From Tolypeutes matacus (taxonomy: Eukaryota > Chordata > Mammalia > Cingulata > Chlamyphoridae): a stretch of 64,000 bases of DNA. The position numbers and the translations under genes are program-made. Location of the stretch: NCBI GenBank assembly GCA_026826555.1, contig JAKSZT010054457.1, forward strand, positions 6,411,696-6,475,695. Reading direction: 5' to 3'. The notes beneath the pieces are model-generated. The model ran no database searches. It saw only the letters and a list, made by a program, of their open reading frames with translations, and was not told the origin of the DNA. Of the stretch, positions 1-10,593 are shown piece after piece (positions within the stretch are counted from its first letter, which is position 1; the number at the start of each line of letters is the position of its first letter).

Positions 1-1034
1 TTTGACATTGTTCAGTGACTACACAATTAAAGTTAACACATTTCTTTCAGTTGCACAGTGAATATAATTTTTCCTCATGATGTGATGCTTAAAGCATCAG
101 TCTCTTTGCATTCAATCTGTTACCATAACAACCATTTGGCTATACTATTAATGGTTTTACTTTCTTACACATATCAAGGCTCTTGAAAAAGCCTTAATTT
201 CCCTCATTTATTTTTAATAGTTATTCTAATAAAAATTTTAGATGTCACTCACCATTGCCTCCAACAGTACTTAATAAAGGCATTGTAATAGTTATTGCAA
301 ACAATACCTGATAAATGATCGAATAGGAAAGAATTAAAGGAAGGAAGAAAAATGAGGTAGGGAAAACAACTGCAAGCTCTAGCTTCCCTGTTATAATTTA
401 TTTTCAGAATGCACAAAGGCCATAGCACAATAAGCAATTGGCCTGCTTGCTCAAGAATAAAAGGAATAAGGCTGAGCTTTATGAAAATAAGTCAATAGGT
501 CAAAGGAAAAATTTAATATACTCAAAGTCCTCTTTCTATTTACATTTTATTTGGTTTCCAAGGGAGGTTATGTTTGTGGGGCAATACTGGCCCATTTGCA
601 ATAGCAGATGTATGAGTTCCTTTAGCCTGGTAAAAGACTAAAAGTAGAAGATGAAAATAAATGGAGGAAAAGCGGAGGATGTCTCTGGTAAATATGAATT
701 GGTAAATGTGATTTCTTAGAAGGGCAAATTTACATTTCATTGTCTTATGCATTTGGAAAACTGTCTACAATATTTTAAATTCTTACCAAAGGCAGAATCT
801 TATCATAATAGAATGCTATTTTTATAATTGTGATAACCAAACCTTTAACTATGTATTTTGGCATAGAAGCTGTCTTAGAATTATTTCATCTTTAAGATTA
901 GGTCTTCCATTTTTTTAAGGAACATGACATTTCTAATATGCAGAAGGGATTTAATATATTAGATATTTAATTTAATAGAGCTTTATAAACAAAAAACAAT
1001 CTCACTTTCACTCAGTGCTCTCTGCTCAAATCCG
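1..1034. other. Unique AT-rich intronic DNA
   Basis: No gene, RNA gene or recognisable repeat seen. Open frames here are short and without coding character. Confidence 0.6.
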
Positions 1035-1400
1035 TCCACATATTTTATTAAATTCCTATTATGTTCCAAGCACCAAGGATATAAAAGTAAATAGAACAGA
1101 TTTTCCCTTTTTCATCTTATACAATAGTGTAGAGAGACAGGAAATAAACCAATATGCATTCATAATCATATAATATTTCAGATAAAATGAGTCTATGAAA
1201 GAAAAAGAAAGCCAAAATAGGCAAAGACAGGATGGGTGAGGTATGGTGGAGGTGCAAAACAAGGAAGAACTCCAGCCAAGGCTGTCAGAGTAGGTTGAGG
1301 ATATGACAAATATGCCAATCTGAAAAGCTGAGGAGTTAGCCAGGGAAAGATTTGGGTAAAGAAATTTTTAGGCTTCAGGATCGGCTGGTTCAAGGGCTCT
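1035..1400 (+). repeat. L2-like LINE fragment
   Basis: Carries the degraded L2 signature: a phrase like 'tattatgttccaagcac', a run describing a dated 'ggatataaaagtaaatag' segment, and 'gagttagccagggaaag' about 300 bp later, in the order expected of the L2 3' region. Old and strongly diverged. Confidence 0.5.
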
Positions 1401-3984
1401 GAGTTTGGAATGTACTTGCTGAGCTCCAAGGAGAGATAGAAGACTGAAGTCTCCAAGCAAAGCCAGGGAAGGGAAGTGTGGCCTTCCCTCACCTTCTGAG
1501 GAAATTTACAGTTTACCTCTGCATCTGTAGAATGTTTCTCTATTTCCTTTACAAATCACATGGCTATTTTCTTTAAACAGCATAAAATGCACATTCTTGA
1601 TGAAGCAATATCATTTTTTTCATAGACTCTCATCTAGCTCCATTAAGGGCACATGTATGGCCTTCATGTTCATCTCCTTAAATTATATAACAAACATCAT
1701 CTCTATACTCATTTCTACAGCAGATCATTTTCTTCCTCAGTCTTCTTTGTTAACAGGTGCACATAAAAAGAGTTGGCATGGATCAATGTTTAGAGACATT
1801 GATCAAAAAGGATGTAACTCTTCACTGCAGCCTGAAGATCAAACCATACTATAATAAATTTAACCAATTCCTCTTGCTGAAAATTACAAAGAGGAGGTAA
1901 ATAATTTAAAACATTTTTGTTTATTTTTAATACCAAATATTTCAACTTACCAGACTTGAGGATGGCTATTTTCATTAGCATATAACATCCACTTCACCTA
2001 ATTTTTACAAGTTTTGGCACAGATTAAAGAAAAATAATGTAATAGTCAGCTGTCAATTGCCATTGCTCTACCTCACTTACTTTCATTTAGGTTTTCATAA
2101 AATTGTGCTATTTTGTGATATTATCATTCCCTCAAATGGTAAGATCATTTGTAGCTTATTAAAGCTGTACAACCTCCATGCATTTATTCATTTTCTGTAT
2201 AATATCCAGGGAACATCAGTGCTCATTAGAATATAGGATGGGACTCTGGATGAAATATTCTCAAGTTCAGGGGCTGCTTTCTTTTATATTTCACAAATGC
2301 CCAAGTGAACTAGTTTAGCATAAAAGAAAAGAAACAATATAGCCCATGAGCTGTCAGAACAACAACAAACAGCTGAGAATGGTAAGATTTCTCGATGAAA
2401 ACTTGCAATCCATCTACATGCTTCAAAAAAAAATCAAAATAAAACCCTCATTGTCATTCCTGATTTTTATTAAGTTTAATAAATATGGAACTTTATTACA
2501 ACTGTTACATTTTGAAAATTAAAAAAAATATTTATGACAAAATGAATTGTGAATCTTTTTAGCTGCTGGTTTTATTAATGAAATGTCTATCAAACCATGT
2601 GTGGAGATATTTGGTCCAGTTGCTAAAAATTGTAAAACGTGTATTTATTAATGAAGTATGCCATATTTATGGTGAGAATGTACTGCAAAAGTGGAAAATC
2701 CTAGGGTTTAAAATGAGACAGAATTTAGGTTCACTAATTCTTCCTATTTACATGCTGCTGAGGCTGGTTATTTAGCCTTTTTGGTTTATAGTATCTTCAC
2801 TTGCATAAGATAAAATGAAGGTAACAAGCTCTCATGATTGCTATGGTATATAAATGACTTTGAAATTAAAAGCCCTGGGACTTTATGACTTAGAGTGACT
2901 TACCTAAACTCTTAACACCTCCATTTGCTCACCTATTTTGGATAATTAAATTTTGATTGTGTACCTCTCAGGATTTTTCATTTGAATTTCTAACATACAC
3001 TTATGCAGATATATATATTCCTCATCTGGAATTGTATGAACAGAAGACTGGAAAATGTGTGCTGAGCTGATATACACATGTTTGGAAATGGCATATCAGC
3101 TCTATCAAACACACAGAGTGACATTTTTTTTCTCTTCTCTACCTAATGACAGTTTATTTATAACCTCAGGGAATGACATTGATTATAGGAAATTAATTTT
3201 CTCTGGAATCTTTTCTGACTACCTAAAATGACAATTTTTAAAATCTCCCTATTTTGACTTCTATAGATTTTTCAACTCTAAACCTAATAAAAATCGTTCT
3301 CCTTCTTATTTCTCACTCTTATGATCTCTTTAGATTTCTTTTTAAAATTAACATTGAAACTCTGATTTGATTCAGCAAACTGAGTAAGGGTATAGTCTAT
3401 AGTGTTATTTTCTTGAACAAGTAAAATCATATTATAATAAATTGAAAAAAGAGGCCTCTTCTCTGTCTGGTAGAATCGGGGGACACTGCACTCCTGCACC
3501 TCCCACTGTAACTTACAGTCGTGAGGATATTTGTTTAATAAGCATAATCTTTCAAACCCTCAATGTTCTTATTCATTCTGAACATTTTAAGTTCAATAGA
3601 TACTTTCTGAATATAAAACCAGGCCCTCTGAATTGCCTTAGAGATCTAAAAAAAATCAAAAGTATTATTTTTAGTCAGGCCAGTTATTGAGAGTGATGAA
3701 AATGGCTACAAAATTAGCCACATTTATATGTCAGTGAATTCAGAGCAAAGAATATTCTGACAGACATACAATCATAGTAGTATAAAGAAAAGACCCCCTT
3801 GGTCTTTGTGTCACATGATGATGTATTATTACCACATATATAATCTTTGCGTTTAGCCAAATACATCCCATCCAAATAATGAAAGCCCTTTTCCCTCGAC
3901 CTTTTCTCCACTCTTTCCCCCTGACCTATCGAGTGTCCTTCTGGGTTTTTAGACCGCTTGGACTGTTGAAATCTAAACTGCACC
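1401..3984. other. Unique AT-rich intronic DNA
   Basis: No gene or clear repeat recognised. A small CpG-containing patch near 3460..3530 has a GTAAGT on the minus strand but no partner acceptor or coding sense, so it is not called an exon. Confidence 0.5.
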
Positions 3985-4170
3985 ACTATTACTTATGTTC
4001 CTTCTGGCAAGTTCCTTCATCTTCCAATACATCAATTTCCTAATCCATAAAGTAATCACACCTACCTCACAGGGTTGGGTGAAGATTGAAAATGAGAGTA
4101 TGTGTAAAATGCTCAGAAAAACAAATAGCACATACTATAATCAGTCATCATCATTATCACCATCCTCATT
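3985..4170 (+). repeat. MIR SINE
   Basis: Follows the MIR core: 'ggcaagttccttcatctt', 'ccataaagtaatcacac', 'ctacctcacagggttg', then 'aaaatgctcagaa' and a CAT/ATC-rich end. Ancient tRNA-derived mammalian SINE, inactive. Confidence 0.75.
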
Positions 4171-4319
4171 TGATGGAGTATGATTTGCAGAGGAAAGTCT
4201 TAAAGGCTGTGGATGATGACAGAAATAGTGATAAAAGCACAGGTATACAAAATAGAAACACAGGACCAAAAGATTACTTTCCCCCCCAAAAAGAAATGCA
4301 TTTGTAGAAGACACTGGCT

Positions 4320-4615
4320 AAAGACTCTCCATTCTTTTATTCTGGGCATATAGGAAGACTATACTTCCTAACCTCCCTATAGCTAAGTAGGGTTATGTCA
4401 TTGGTTTCTAGTCAATGGCATAGGGGTAGGAGTGATGCATATCACTTGAAAACCTAACATATACTCCCCTTATCAACCACTCGCACCCTTTCTCCTCTCT
4501 GATAAACTCCAAGGCCACAGGATTTATTAGGTAGGAGCATGAGATGAGGGGAACATGGATCCCTGCATCATTCTTTGGTGGAGAGTCACATACCTGCATC
4601 AGACTGAAATGAGAG
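4320..4615. repeat. Ancient interspersed repeat, copy 1 (unclassified)
   Basis: Shares an ordered core with 7040..7255: a 'tctccattct' start, a 'catatagaaagat'-like block, 'cttcc..cctccct..agct', 'ggggttatat', then 'gtcaatggcataggggtag'. It resembles a widespread old mammalian repeat whose family name I cannot fix. Confidence 0.4.
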
Positions 4616-5000
4616 CAAACCTTTATCTTGTTAAATTTTGGATATTTCTGAGTTCATTTATTGAAACTATTATCCTTAACTACCAATACTGATTATGAAG
4701 CCATTATCTCTCAACCCCAACTCTATTATTCTATATTCTGCCTCAAGAAGCTGGGGATGGGAGTCTTCAAATGAGATTTTTCCCTTGCCATTTAGCTCCA
4801 TAGCGTCTCTTCTGTGGACTCATGCATCACCTGGCTAGCACTCCCTCCTCAGCAACACAGGGACTCAGACTGAGGGTTCCCTCTCCCAGCCTTATAGATT
4901 CTAATAAGCCAGTCTCTTTCCTCTGTTTTGTCCATATGACTGGTTGTGCTGTTAACCTTTTTGTCTTTTCAATCTTCCATTAAGTTATTACATACTATCT
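4616..5000. other. Unique intronic DNA
   Basis: No gene or repeat recognised. Ends in the left target-site duplication of the next L1 insertion. Confidence 0.5.
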
Positions 5001-5015
5001 CAAATTATATTTCTT

Positions 5016-6976
5016 TCTTTTTTTTTTTTTAAAGATATTTAGATTATATAATGTTACATAAAAAGTGTAGAGGATTCCCATATGCCCCACTCCCTACCCC
5101 TCCCATACTTTCCCATATTAACAACATCCTTCATTAGTGTGGTACATTTGTTACAATTGATGAACACATATTGGAGCATTGCCACTAAGGGTGGAATATA
5201 GTTTACATTATAGTTTAAACTCTCTCCCACACATTTTTGTAAGTTATGACAAGATATATAATGGCCTGTATCTGTCAATGCAATATCATTCAGGACAATT
5301 CCAATGTCCCGAAAAAGCCACCATATTACACCTATTTTTTTTTTTTTAAAGATACTTCAATTACATAAATGTTACAGAGAATATATAGGGGATTCCCATA
5401 TACCCCGCTCCCCACACCTCCCATATTTTCCCACATTAGTAACAACTTTCATCAGTGTGGTACATTCATTGCAACTGATGAACACAACTTGGAACACTGC
5501 CACTAAGAATGGATTAAAGTTTACATTGTAGTTTACATTCTCTCCCACTCAATTCTGTAGGTTATGGCAAGATATATAATGGCCTGTATCTGTTGTTGCA
5601 ATGCCATTCCCAAGTCCCAAAAATGCCCCCACATTACACCTCTTTTTCCCTCTCTCTGCCCTCAGAACCTCCAGTGGCCACTGCCTCCACATCAATGACA
5701 TAATTTCGTCCATTGCTAGAATCACAATAAGTCTATAGTGGAATACCAGTAAGTCTACTTGAGTCCATAGTTCATTCCTCAATCCTCAAGGGCCGGATGG
5801 ATGGGACTTTCTTGCTTGCAGTTATAGACTCACTTGGTTCCTTGGTATGGTAGTTATCCATCATCACCTTCCTGTTAGTTGTCCTGGGTGAGTCCAATGA
5901 ACTGGAGAGTAGGTGTTGCAACTCCATTGAGACTTGAGGTCCAGCTGGCATATGGACAGCCCAAAGATTTAAGTCTTTTGGACATACACCTACTAGCTCT
6001 AGTACTAATTATAGGCTCAAATAGAAGAACAGAAGAGCTATGAGTAGAGAAACCACAATTGAATCCAACTCTGTCACCCTGGGGAGCATAAATTCCAAAG
6101 TAGGGCCCACTGGCAAGGCACCAAACTCCTGAACTATCTGCACTGAATATAGTGTCTGGATGTCTTCAGAGCCCTCAGGAGCCCCACTATTTGGGGTATA
6201 ATCTACTTTGTCAGTCAATGAGATCCTACTGAGACATGCATAAGCATAAACTTTGGAATGACCTCCCAACTCACTTTGAAGTCTCTAAGCCGTATAAACT
6301 CATTTGTCTTTACCTTTTCTCCCTTTTGGTCAAGGTCTTTTTCCAGTTGAATTGCTAGTTGGTGCTTGGTAGCCAGGGAGGCTCATCCCTGGGTATTATG
6401 TCTCACGCTGGGGGGATGGTAATGTATTTATATGATGAGTTTGGCTTAGAGAGAGGTCACATTTGAGCAACGGAGGCTCCTAGGAGGCAACTTTTAAGTA
6501 CCTTATAATATTAGGGTAAGTTTCCATTTCAGGAGCAAAGGTTCATAAGCATAGTCATCAATATCAAGGGCCTATCAATGGACCATCCTCCTTCACTAGT
6601 CATTTCCCCTGTACTTGGGGGATTCTTGGTGTTCCATTAGAGATGTGGCAGAGTTCCCACAAAATTTTATTTTTTACAAATTTTTTTGGTATTTTATTTC
6701 TTATTTTTAAAACTATCATTATTATTTGATTTTCTCATTAATTGTATTTGGCTATTTTATTGTATTTTATTATTGTATTTGGCTATTTTAAGAAGTTTTG
6801 GATCACAGAAGGGTTACAACTGGGGCAAGGGAGGATCATTGGTGTGGGGTGTCAGTGATGGGGGATACATGGGAGGAAGCACACCTGGGCATATATATAA
6901 GGCATATAAATGTGTTCAAATATTCATAGGGCATTGTCACAGTGGGTGGAGATTCACATAATAACTGAAGGAATAC
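5016..6976 (-). mobile_element. 5'-truncated and 5'-inverted L1 insertion (3' UTR only)
   Basis: Flanked by a target-site duplication CAAATTATATTTCTT (5001..5015) and CAAATTATATTCTT (6977..6990), so the block is one integration. It starts with a T-tract (tail of a minus-strand element). The region 5331..6665 is the reverse complement of the 3' UTR of the full L1 at 60370..61760. From about 6690 to 6965 the sequence flips and matches 60140..60350 on the plus strand. That is the layout left by twin priming. Within it, 5016..5330 is a second, separate copy of the last ~300 bp of the same 3' UTR, separated from the main copy by a T-tract. No L1 ORF remains. Confidence 0.8.
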
Positions 6977-7039
6977 CAAATTATATTCTTTATATAAAAA
7001 TTTTTGTTGTGGCAGAGATGGGCTAGATGCTCACTAATT

Positions 7040-7540
7040 CCGTCTCCATTTTCTGGTCATATAGAAAGATAACTTTACCAGTCTTCCCTGCAGCTCAATT
7101 GGGGTTATATAACAAAGTTTTGGTCAATGTCTTATAGGTAGAAGGGATGTTTGCCCATTCCAGGCTGCTCCATAACAGCCAATGACAATGACCCACACAG
7201 ATTCTTCCTTTTCCTTGGTGACCTTAGGAGCCATATGGTAAAAAAGGCAATATCAAAAGATGGTAGGGGAAGCGGCTGTGGCTCAATCAGTAGGGCTCCC
7301 GTTTACCATATGGGAGGCCCCGGGTTCGGTTCCCGGGGCCTCCTGGTGAAGGCAAGCCCGCCCGCATGGCGTGGTTAGCTGACCCAGCGAGCACAAGCAG
7401 CAAGGGGGGGATAAATGAATAAATAAATAAAATCTTTAAAAAAAAAAAAAAAAAAAAAAAAGATGGTAGGAGCCAGCATACTTGAATCATAATTTGGCAG
7501 TGAGCTGCCCAACACACATCAGACAATGACAGATGAAAGA
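7040..7540. repeat. Ancient interspersed repeat, copy 2, split by a SINE
   Basis: 7040..7255 aligns in order with 4320..4540 (same unclassified repeat). A DAS SINE with its target duplication interrupts it, and the remainder resumes at 7471. Confidence 0.4.
7268..7457 (+). mobile_element. DAS-type monomeric tRNA-derived SINE
   Basis: Perfect 13-bp target duplication AAAAGATGGTAGG at 7255..7267 and 7458..7470. The head is tRNA-like with box A TGGCTCAATCAGTAGG (7279..7294) and box B GGTTCGGTTCC (7323..7333). It is followed by a DAS body and an (AAAT)n then poly-A tail. The intact boxes, CpGs and perfect duplication make it one of the younger elements here. It is not a functional tRNA: the acceptor stem does not close and there is no terminator at tRNA length. 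Confidence 0.9.
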
Positions 7541-7732
7541 AATATTTTAATTTTTCTAAGCTAGAAACTGAGATTTAAGCTGAGATTAACTGTATGTTAT
7601 AGGAGATAGAGGTTATCTCCTTAATACAGCATCTGATTTTAAAAAGTTAATTGCTGAATTTAATTGCAATTGATATCTTTTTCTTTTTACAAAAATTATT
7701 TGAATAAGAAGAAAATGTCATCAAGAAAGTGA

Positions 7733-7880
7733 GACAGTGTGGTGTAGTGGAAAAAGTCTTGCCCTGAGAAACCTGATTCCTAGTAATCTTTTTACTATTA
7801 TTAGCTAAGTGTTATTATCACTTAACTAATAATAGTAATTTCTCTGGGCCTCAGTACACATCTGGAAACTGAAACTAATA
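7733..7880 (+). repeat. MIR SINE fragment
   Basis: Begins 'gtgtggtgtagtggaaaaag' and runs through an 'aacctgattcctagt' block to 'ctctgggcctcagt', the expected order of the MIR 5' half and core. It carries a small AT-rich internal repeat. Confidence 0.62.
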
Positions 7881-8002
7881 TTAGGTTATCTGATTATAAG
7901 CAGAAAGTCAGGTCAAATGCTTGCTTGTTTCTTCAGAGTTTTTGATCAATGATTCTATAAAGTAGGATTTATGCACTAAAGTCATTCTAATGAAAGTATA
8001 GG

Positions 8003-8321
8003 GACTAGGGAATTGTCCTGAGTGACATTACAATGACAGATTCAGGCCATTACATATCTTGCCATAACCTACAAAAATGTGCTGGAAAGAGTGCAAACTA
8101 CAATGTAAACTATAATCCATGCTTTGTGGCAATGCTCCAAAACATTTTCCTAAATTGTAATGAATGTACCACACTAATGAGAGATGTTGTTAATATGGGA
8201 AAATGTGGGAGGTGTAGGGAGCAGGACAGATGGGAATCCCCTATATTTTTATGTAATATTTCTGTAATCTAAGTATCTTTCTTTAAAATATATATATATA
8301 TATATAAATATATTAGAAAAA
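8003..8321 (+). mobile_element. 5'-truncated L1 3'-tail insertion
   Basis: An 11-bp duplication GAAAGTATAGG brackets it (7992..8002 and 8322..8332). The body matches the last ~310 bp of the same L1 3' UTR family seen reversed at 5016..5330, ending in a (TA)n/A-rich tail at 8284..8310. Confidence 0.82.
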
Positions 8322-8332
8322 GAAAGTATAGG

Positions 8333-9621
8333 AGAAGTAAATTTTTTTTTTTTTAATTTTAGCTATTGCACACTACTTAACAAAGTACAAATTTATATAT
8401 AAATATTGTATAATAAATGTGTTTAAGTGGTAGGTTAAGTTGGACAGAGTGTCAAGCCAAGCAGTTTTATTGAAAATCATAATGTACTGAAGGCCATGGT
8501 AGAATGAGATGAAACAGTACAGATAACAATTTCAAAAAATCTATTCCCTAGAGCTCTGAATATCCATTTTTGTTGGAATTCTTGTATTATTTCTATTCCT
8601 TCAGTCCTTTCCTCACAATCTAAGATAATGGGACTTAAGTTAGAGTCCACTTCTATTTCTATGTTTTCTCAACTGAAAATTTATTTCTTCAGATGGTTGG
8701 TCTTGATATCCATTTAATAATGTTTACTCAGGATCATTATTTTCCTGTAAAATAATGCAAACTGTCAAGTAACCCAAGAGGTAAAAAACCAAACCAAAAC
8801 AAAACAAAAAAATAGGTGACTTTTTCCTCATATTTATATAACTATATGCCCATCAATTAATAAATGAGCTTGAATAAAGAAATATTTGCTTTCTTATAAA
8901 ACTGTAAAACAATAATTAAAATATATATAACATGTCAATTTAAAACTTAAGGGTTGAATGAAATTTTCCTTTTTAAAATGAAGGTGAAGAATGTTGCAGC
9001 CAAAATTCAAACAAAGAACATCTGAAACTCTATTGCTAAGGAGTTCTCTTTTCCTTCACTAGAAAATAATGACTAACTAAAGCCAAATATTTAAATTTAG
9101 AGCAGAAAGCAAAACAGGAAAGAGCATATTATTTATGTGTTCATTGCATCATCTTTGCAATAATTTAATTCACAATTTGATATGAAAATTGGGATTTTTA
9201 AATCCTTTCCCTTAGGTACTTCTAGAAAAAATAGGAATGACCTGGATTCTTCATTTTCATTGGATAACTCTATACTTGTTTTTCTTCCACTGAATCCATT
9301 ACATAGGAACAGACTCCAAGAATATGAATTTATTTAAAGACTTCTTAAGGTCACTAACATAATGAAAGAAATATGTCCAAAAGTTATTAAATGAAAAATA
9401 AATAGCTGTTTAAACTGAATTAAACTCTAATATTATATGGCATTAAATATTTTAGTGTCTGATCTACCATTAATTAAACTGAATGTATATGAAAAGTATA
9501 ATACAAATGCAAATACTATTGTTAACAAGAATCACATTTACTTACTAAGCCATCCCCCTCCCTATTTCCTTTGCATTCCATTTACATACAAGCATTTTTG
9601 AGGAAAAATAACTTTTCACTC
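8333..9621. other. Unique intronic DNA beside the MARCHF1 exon
   Basis: AT-rich and repeat-poor. No second exon seen. Short A-rich stretches only. Confidence 0.5.
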
Positions 9622-9774
9622 ACCAATGTGGAGTTTTGTGAGGCATCAGCCAAATCCCCTGAGATCTCGGGTGTTCGCGTGTTGTTTGGAATTCTGTGAG
9701 GGTTACGGGCTATCGCTTCACACCAGCCCAGCATTTTTTCTCCTTCCTCTTATCCCTTTTCAATTTCTGGAATT
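9622..9774 (-). other. MARCHF1: Exon boundaries and splice sites of the MARCHF1 exon
   Basis: Donor: TTG|GTGAGTG on the minus strand, GT at 9623..9622, a near-consensus site. Acceptor: TTATTTTCAG with AG at 9776..9775 is the nearest candidate. It gives a 151-bp exon with 40 nt of 5' leader. A second acceptor-like CTATTTCAG lies about 24 nt further upstream, so the 5' edge is less certain than the donor. The pyrimidine tracts are modest. Confidence 0.6.
9624..9734 (-). CDS. MARCHF1: MARCHF1 first coding exon (N-terminal 37 codons)
   Basis: MARCHF1 is a membrane-anchored RING-CH E3 ubiquitin ligase that drives ubiquitination and down-regulation of MHC class II and CD86 in antigen-presenting cells. 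This exon carries only its cytosolic N-terminal tail; the RING-CH and two membrane segments come from later exons outside the window. The ATG is 9734..9732 and the frame is open for 37 codons, beginning [20 protein letters not shown] and continuing [17 protein letters not shown]. From memory human MARCHF1 starts the same way and differs only at residue 34 (Thr in human, Asn here). An in-frame TAA at 9752..9750 sits five codons upstream, so this is the first possible Met, and A at -3 suits initiation. The exon ends in phase 0 at TTG followed by GTGAGTG. Several CpGs are kept in otherwise CpG-poor DNA. Too short to stand out as an ORF. Confidence 0.88.
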
Positions 9775-10209
9775 CTGAAAATAATTTACATTTCCTGAAA
9801 TAGGTTACTTACTTTAGTTGTCTGTTTTTGGAAAATTTGCATAATTGAAATTAAACCAGCAATCTAACAAAATATCAATGTACACATTTTAATTTAACCA
9901 GGGAGTATGGGGCAGAAAGGTAGTATATACCAATTATTAATAATATCCTAGAGCCATAGTAAAATGAAAACAATTTGCATCTTTTCAAAGGTCTAATAGT
10001 CTTTATCCCCTTCTTTATAGTATTTCTTAGCAATGGGGGGTAGGGGGTGGGGTCCTACACCAAGTTCTAAGGGTAAAATTCTGTCATTTTCTAGGATTAT
10101 TTCATAACAATCGTCACCTTGGGAGCTAAGAACAGACTCAGTACCTAATATATCTACATATTTCAATAATATTTGAAATTTGGCATATTTGAATGTCCTA
10201 TAGGAGATG

Positions 10210-10589
10210 TGGTGGTTTGAAACTGTGATCCTGGAAAATCATGTTCTTAAAGCTAATCTCTTCCTGTAAGTGGTAAGTAGGGCCTTTTGATTAGGTTACT
10301 TCAGTTAAGACATGGTTCAGAGTAGATCTTAATCCTCTTATTGGAGTCCTTTATAAATGGATGAGTAGGGATAAAGAGAGAGACAAAGCAATGGAAGCAA
10401 GAAGCTGAAAGCAACAAAACCCAGAAGAGAAGGGAGAGACCAACAGATGCCGCCATGTGCCTTGCCATGTGACAGAGGAGCTCAGGATCGCCAGCAGCCA
10501 GTCTTTGGGAAGAAAGCTAATAATTTCCCACTGTTAAAAGCCAACCTATTTTATGGTATCTGCTTTCAGCAGTTTAGCAAACTAAAACA
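10210..10589 (+). mobile_element. MaLR-type (ERVL-MaLR) solo LTR
   Basis: Starts TGGTGGTTTGAAAC, ends CAAACTAAAACA, and is bracketed by GATG on both sides (10206..10209, 10590..10593). Internal phrases 'ttttgattaggtt', 'tggagtcctttataaatg', 'gccgccatgtgccttgcc' and a 3' 'gtatctgctttcagcag' follow MaLR LTR organisation. It lies 436 bp upstream of the MARCHF1 exon, antisense to the gene. No internal retroviral region is attached. Confidence 0.65.
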
Positions 10590-10593
10590 GATG

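Noticed and set aside
3442..3540. Possible exon on the minus strand (CpGs and a GTAAGT)
   Set aside because: No acceptor with a pyrimidine tract pairs with it and no frame resembles MARCHF1 or another known protein.
7268..7342. Possible tRNA gene
   Set aside because: Boxes A and B are present, but it is the head of a SINE with an A-rich tail and a target duplication. The stem does not close as a tRNA.
1..9600. Next MARCHF1 exon (RING-CH or the following linker exon)
   Set aside because: Looked for on the minus strand by expected peptide and codon patterns; nothing found, so it must lie beyond the window.
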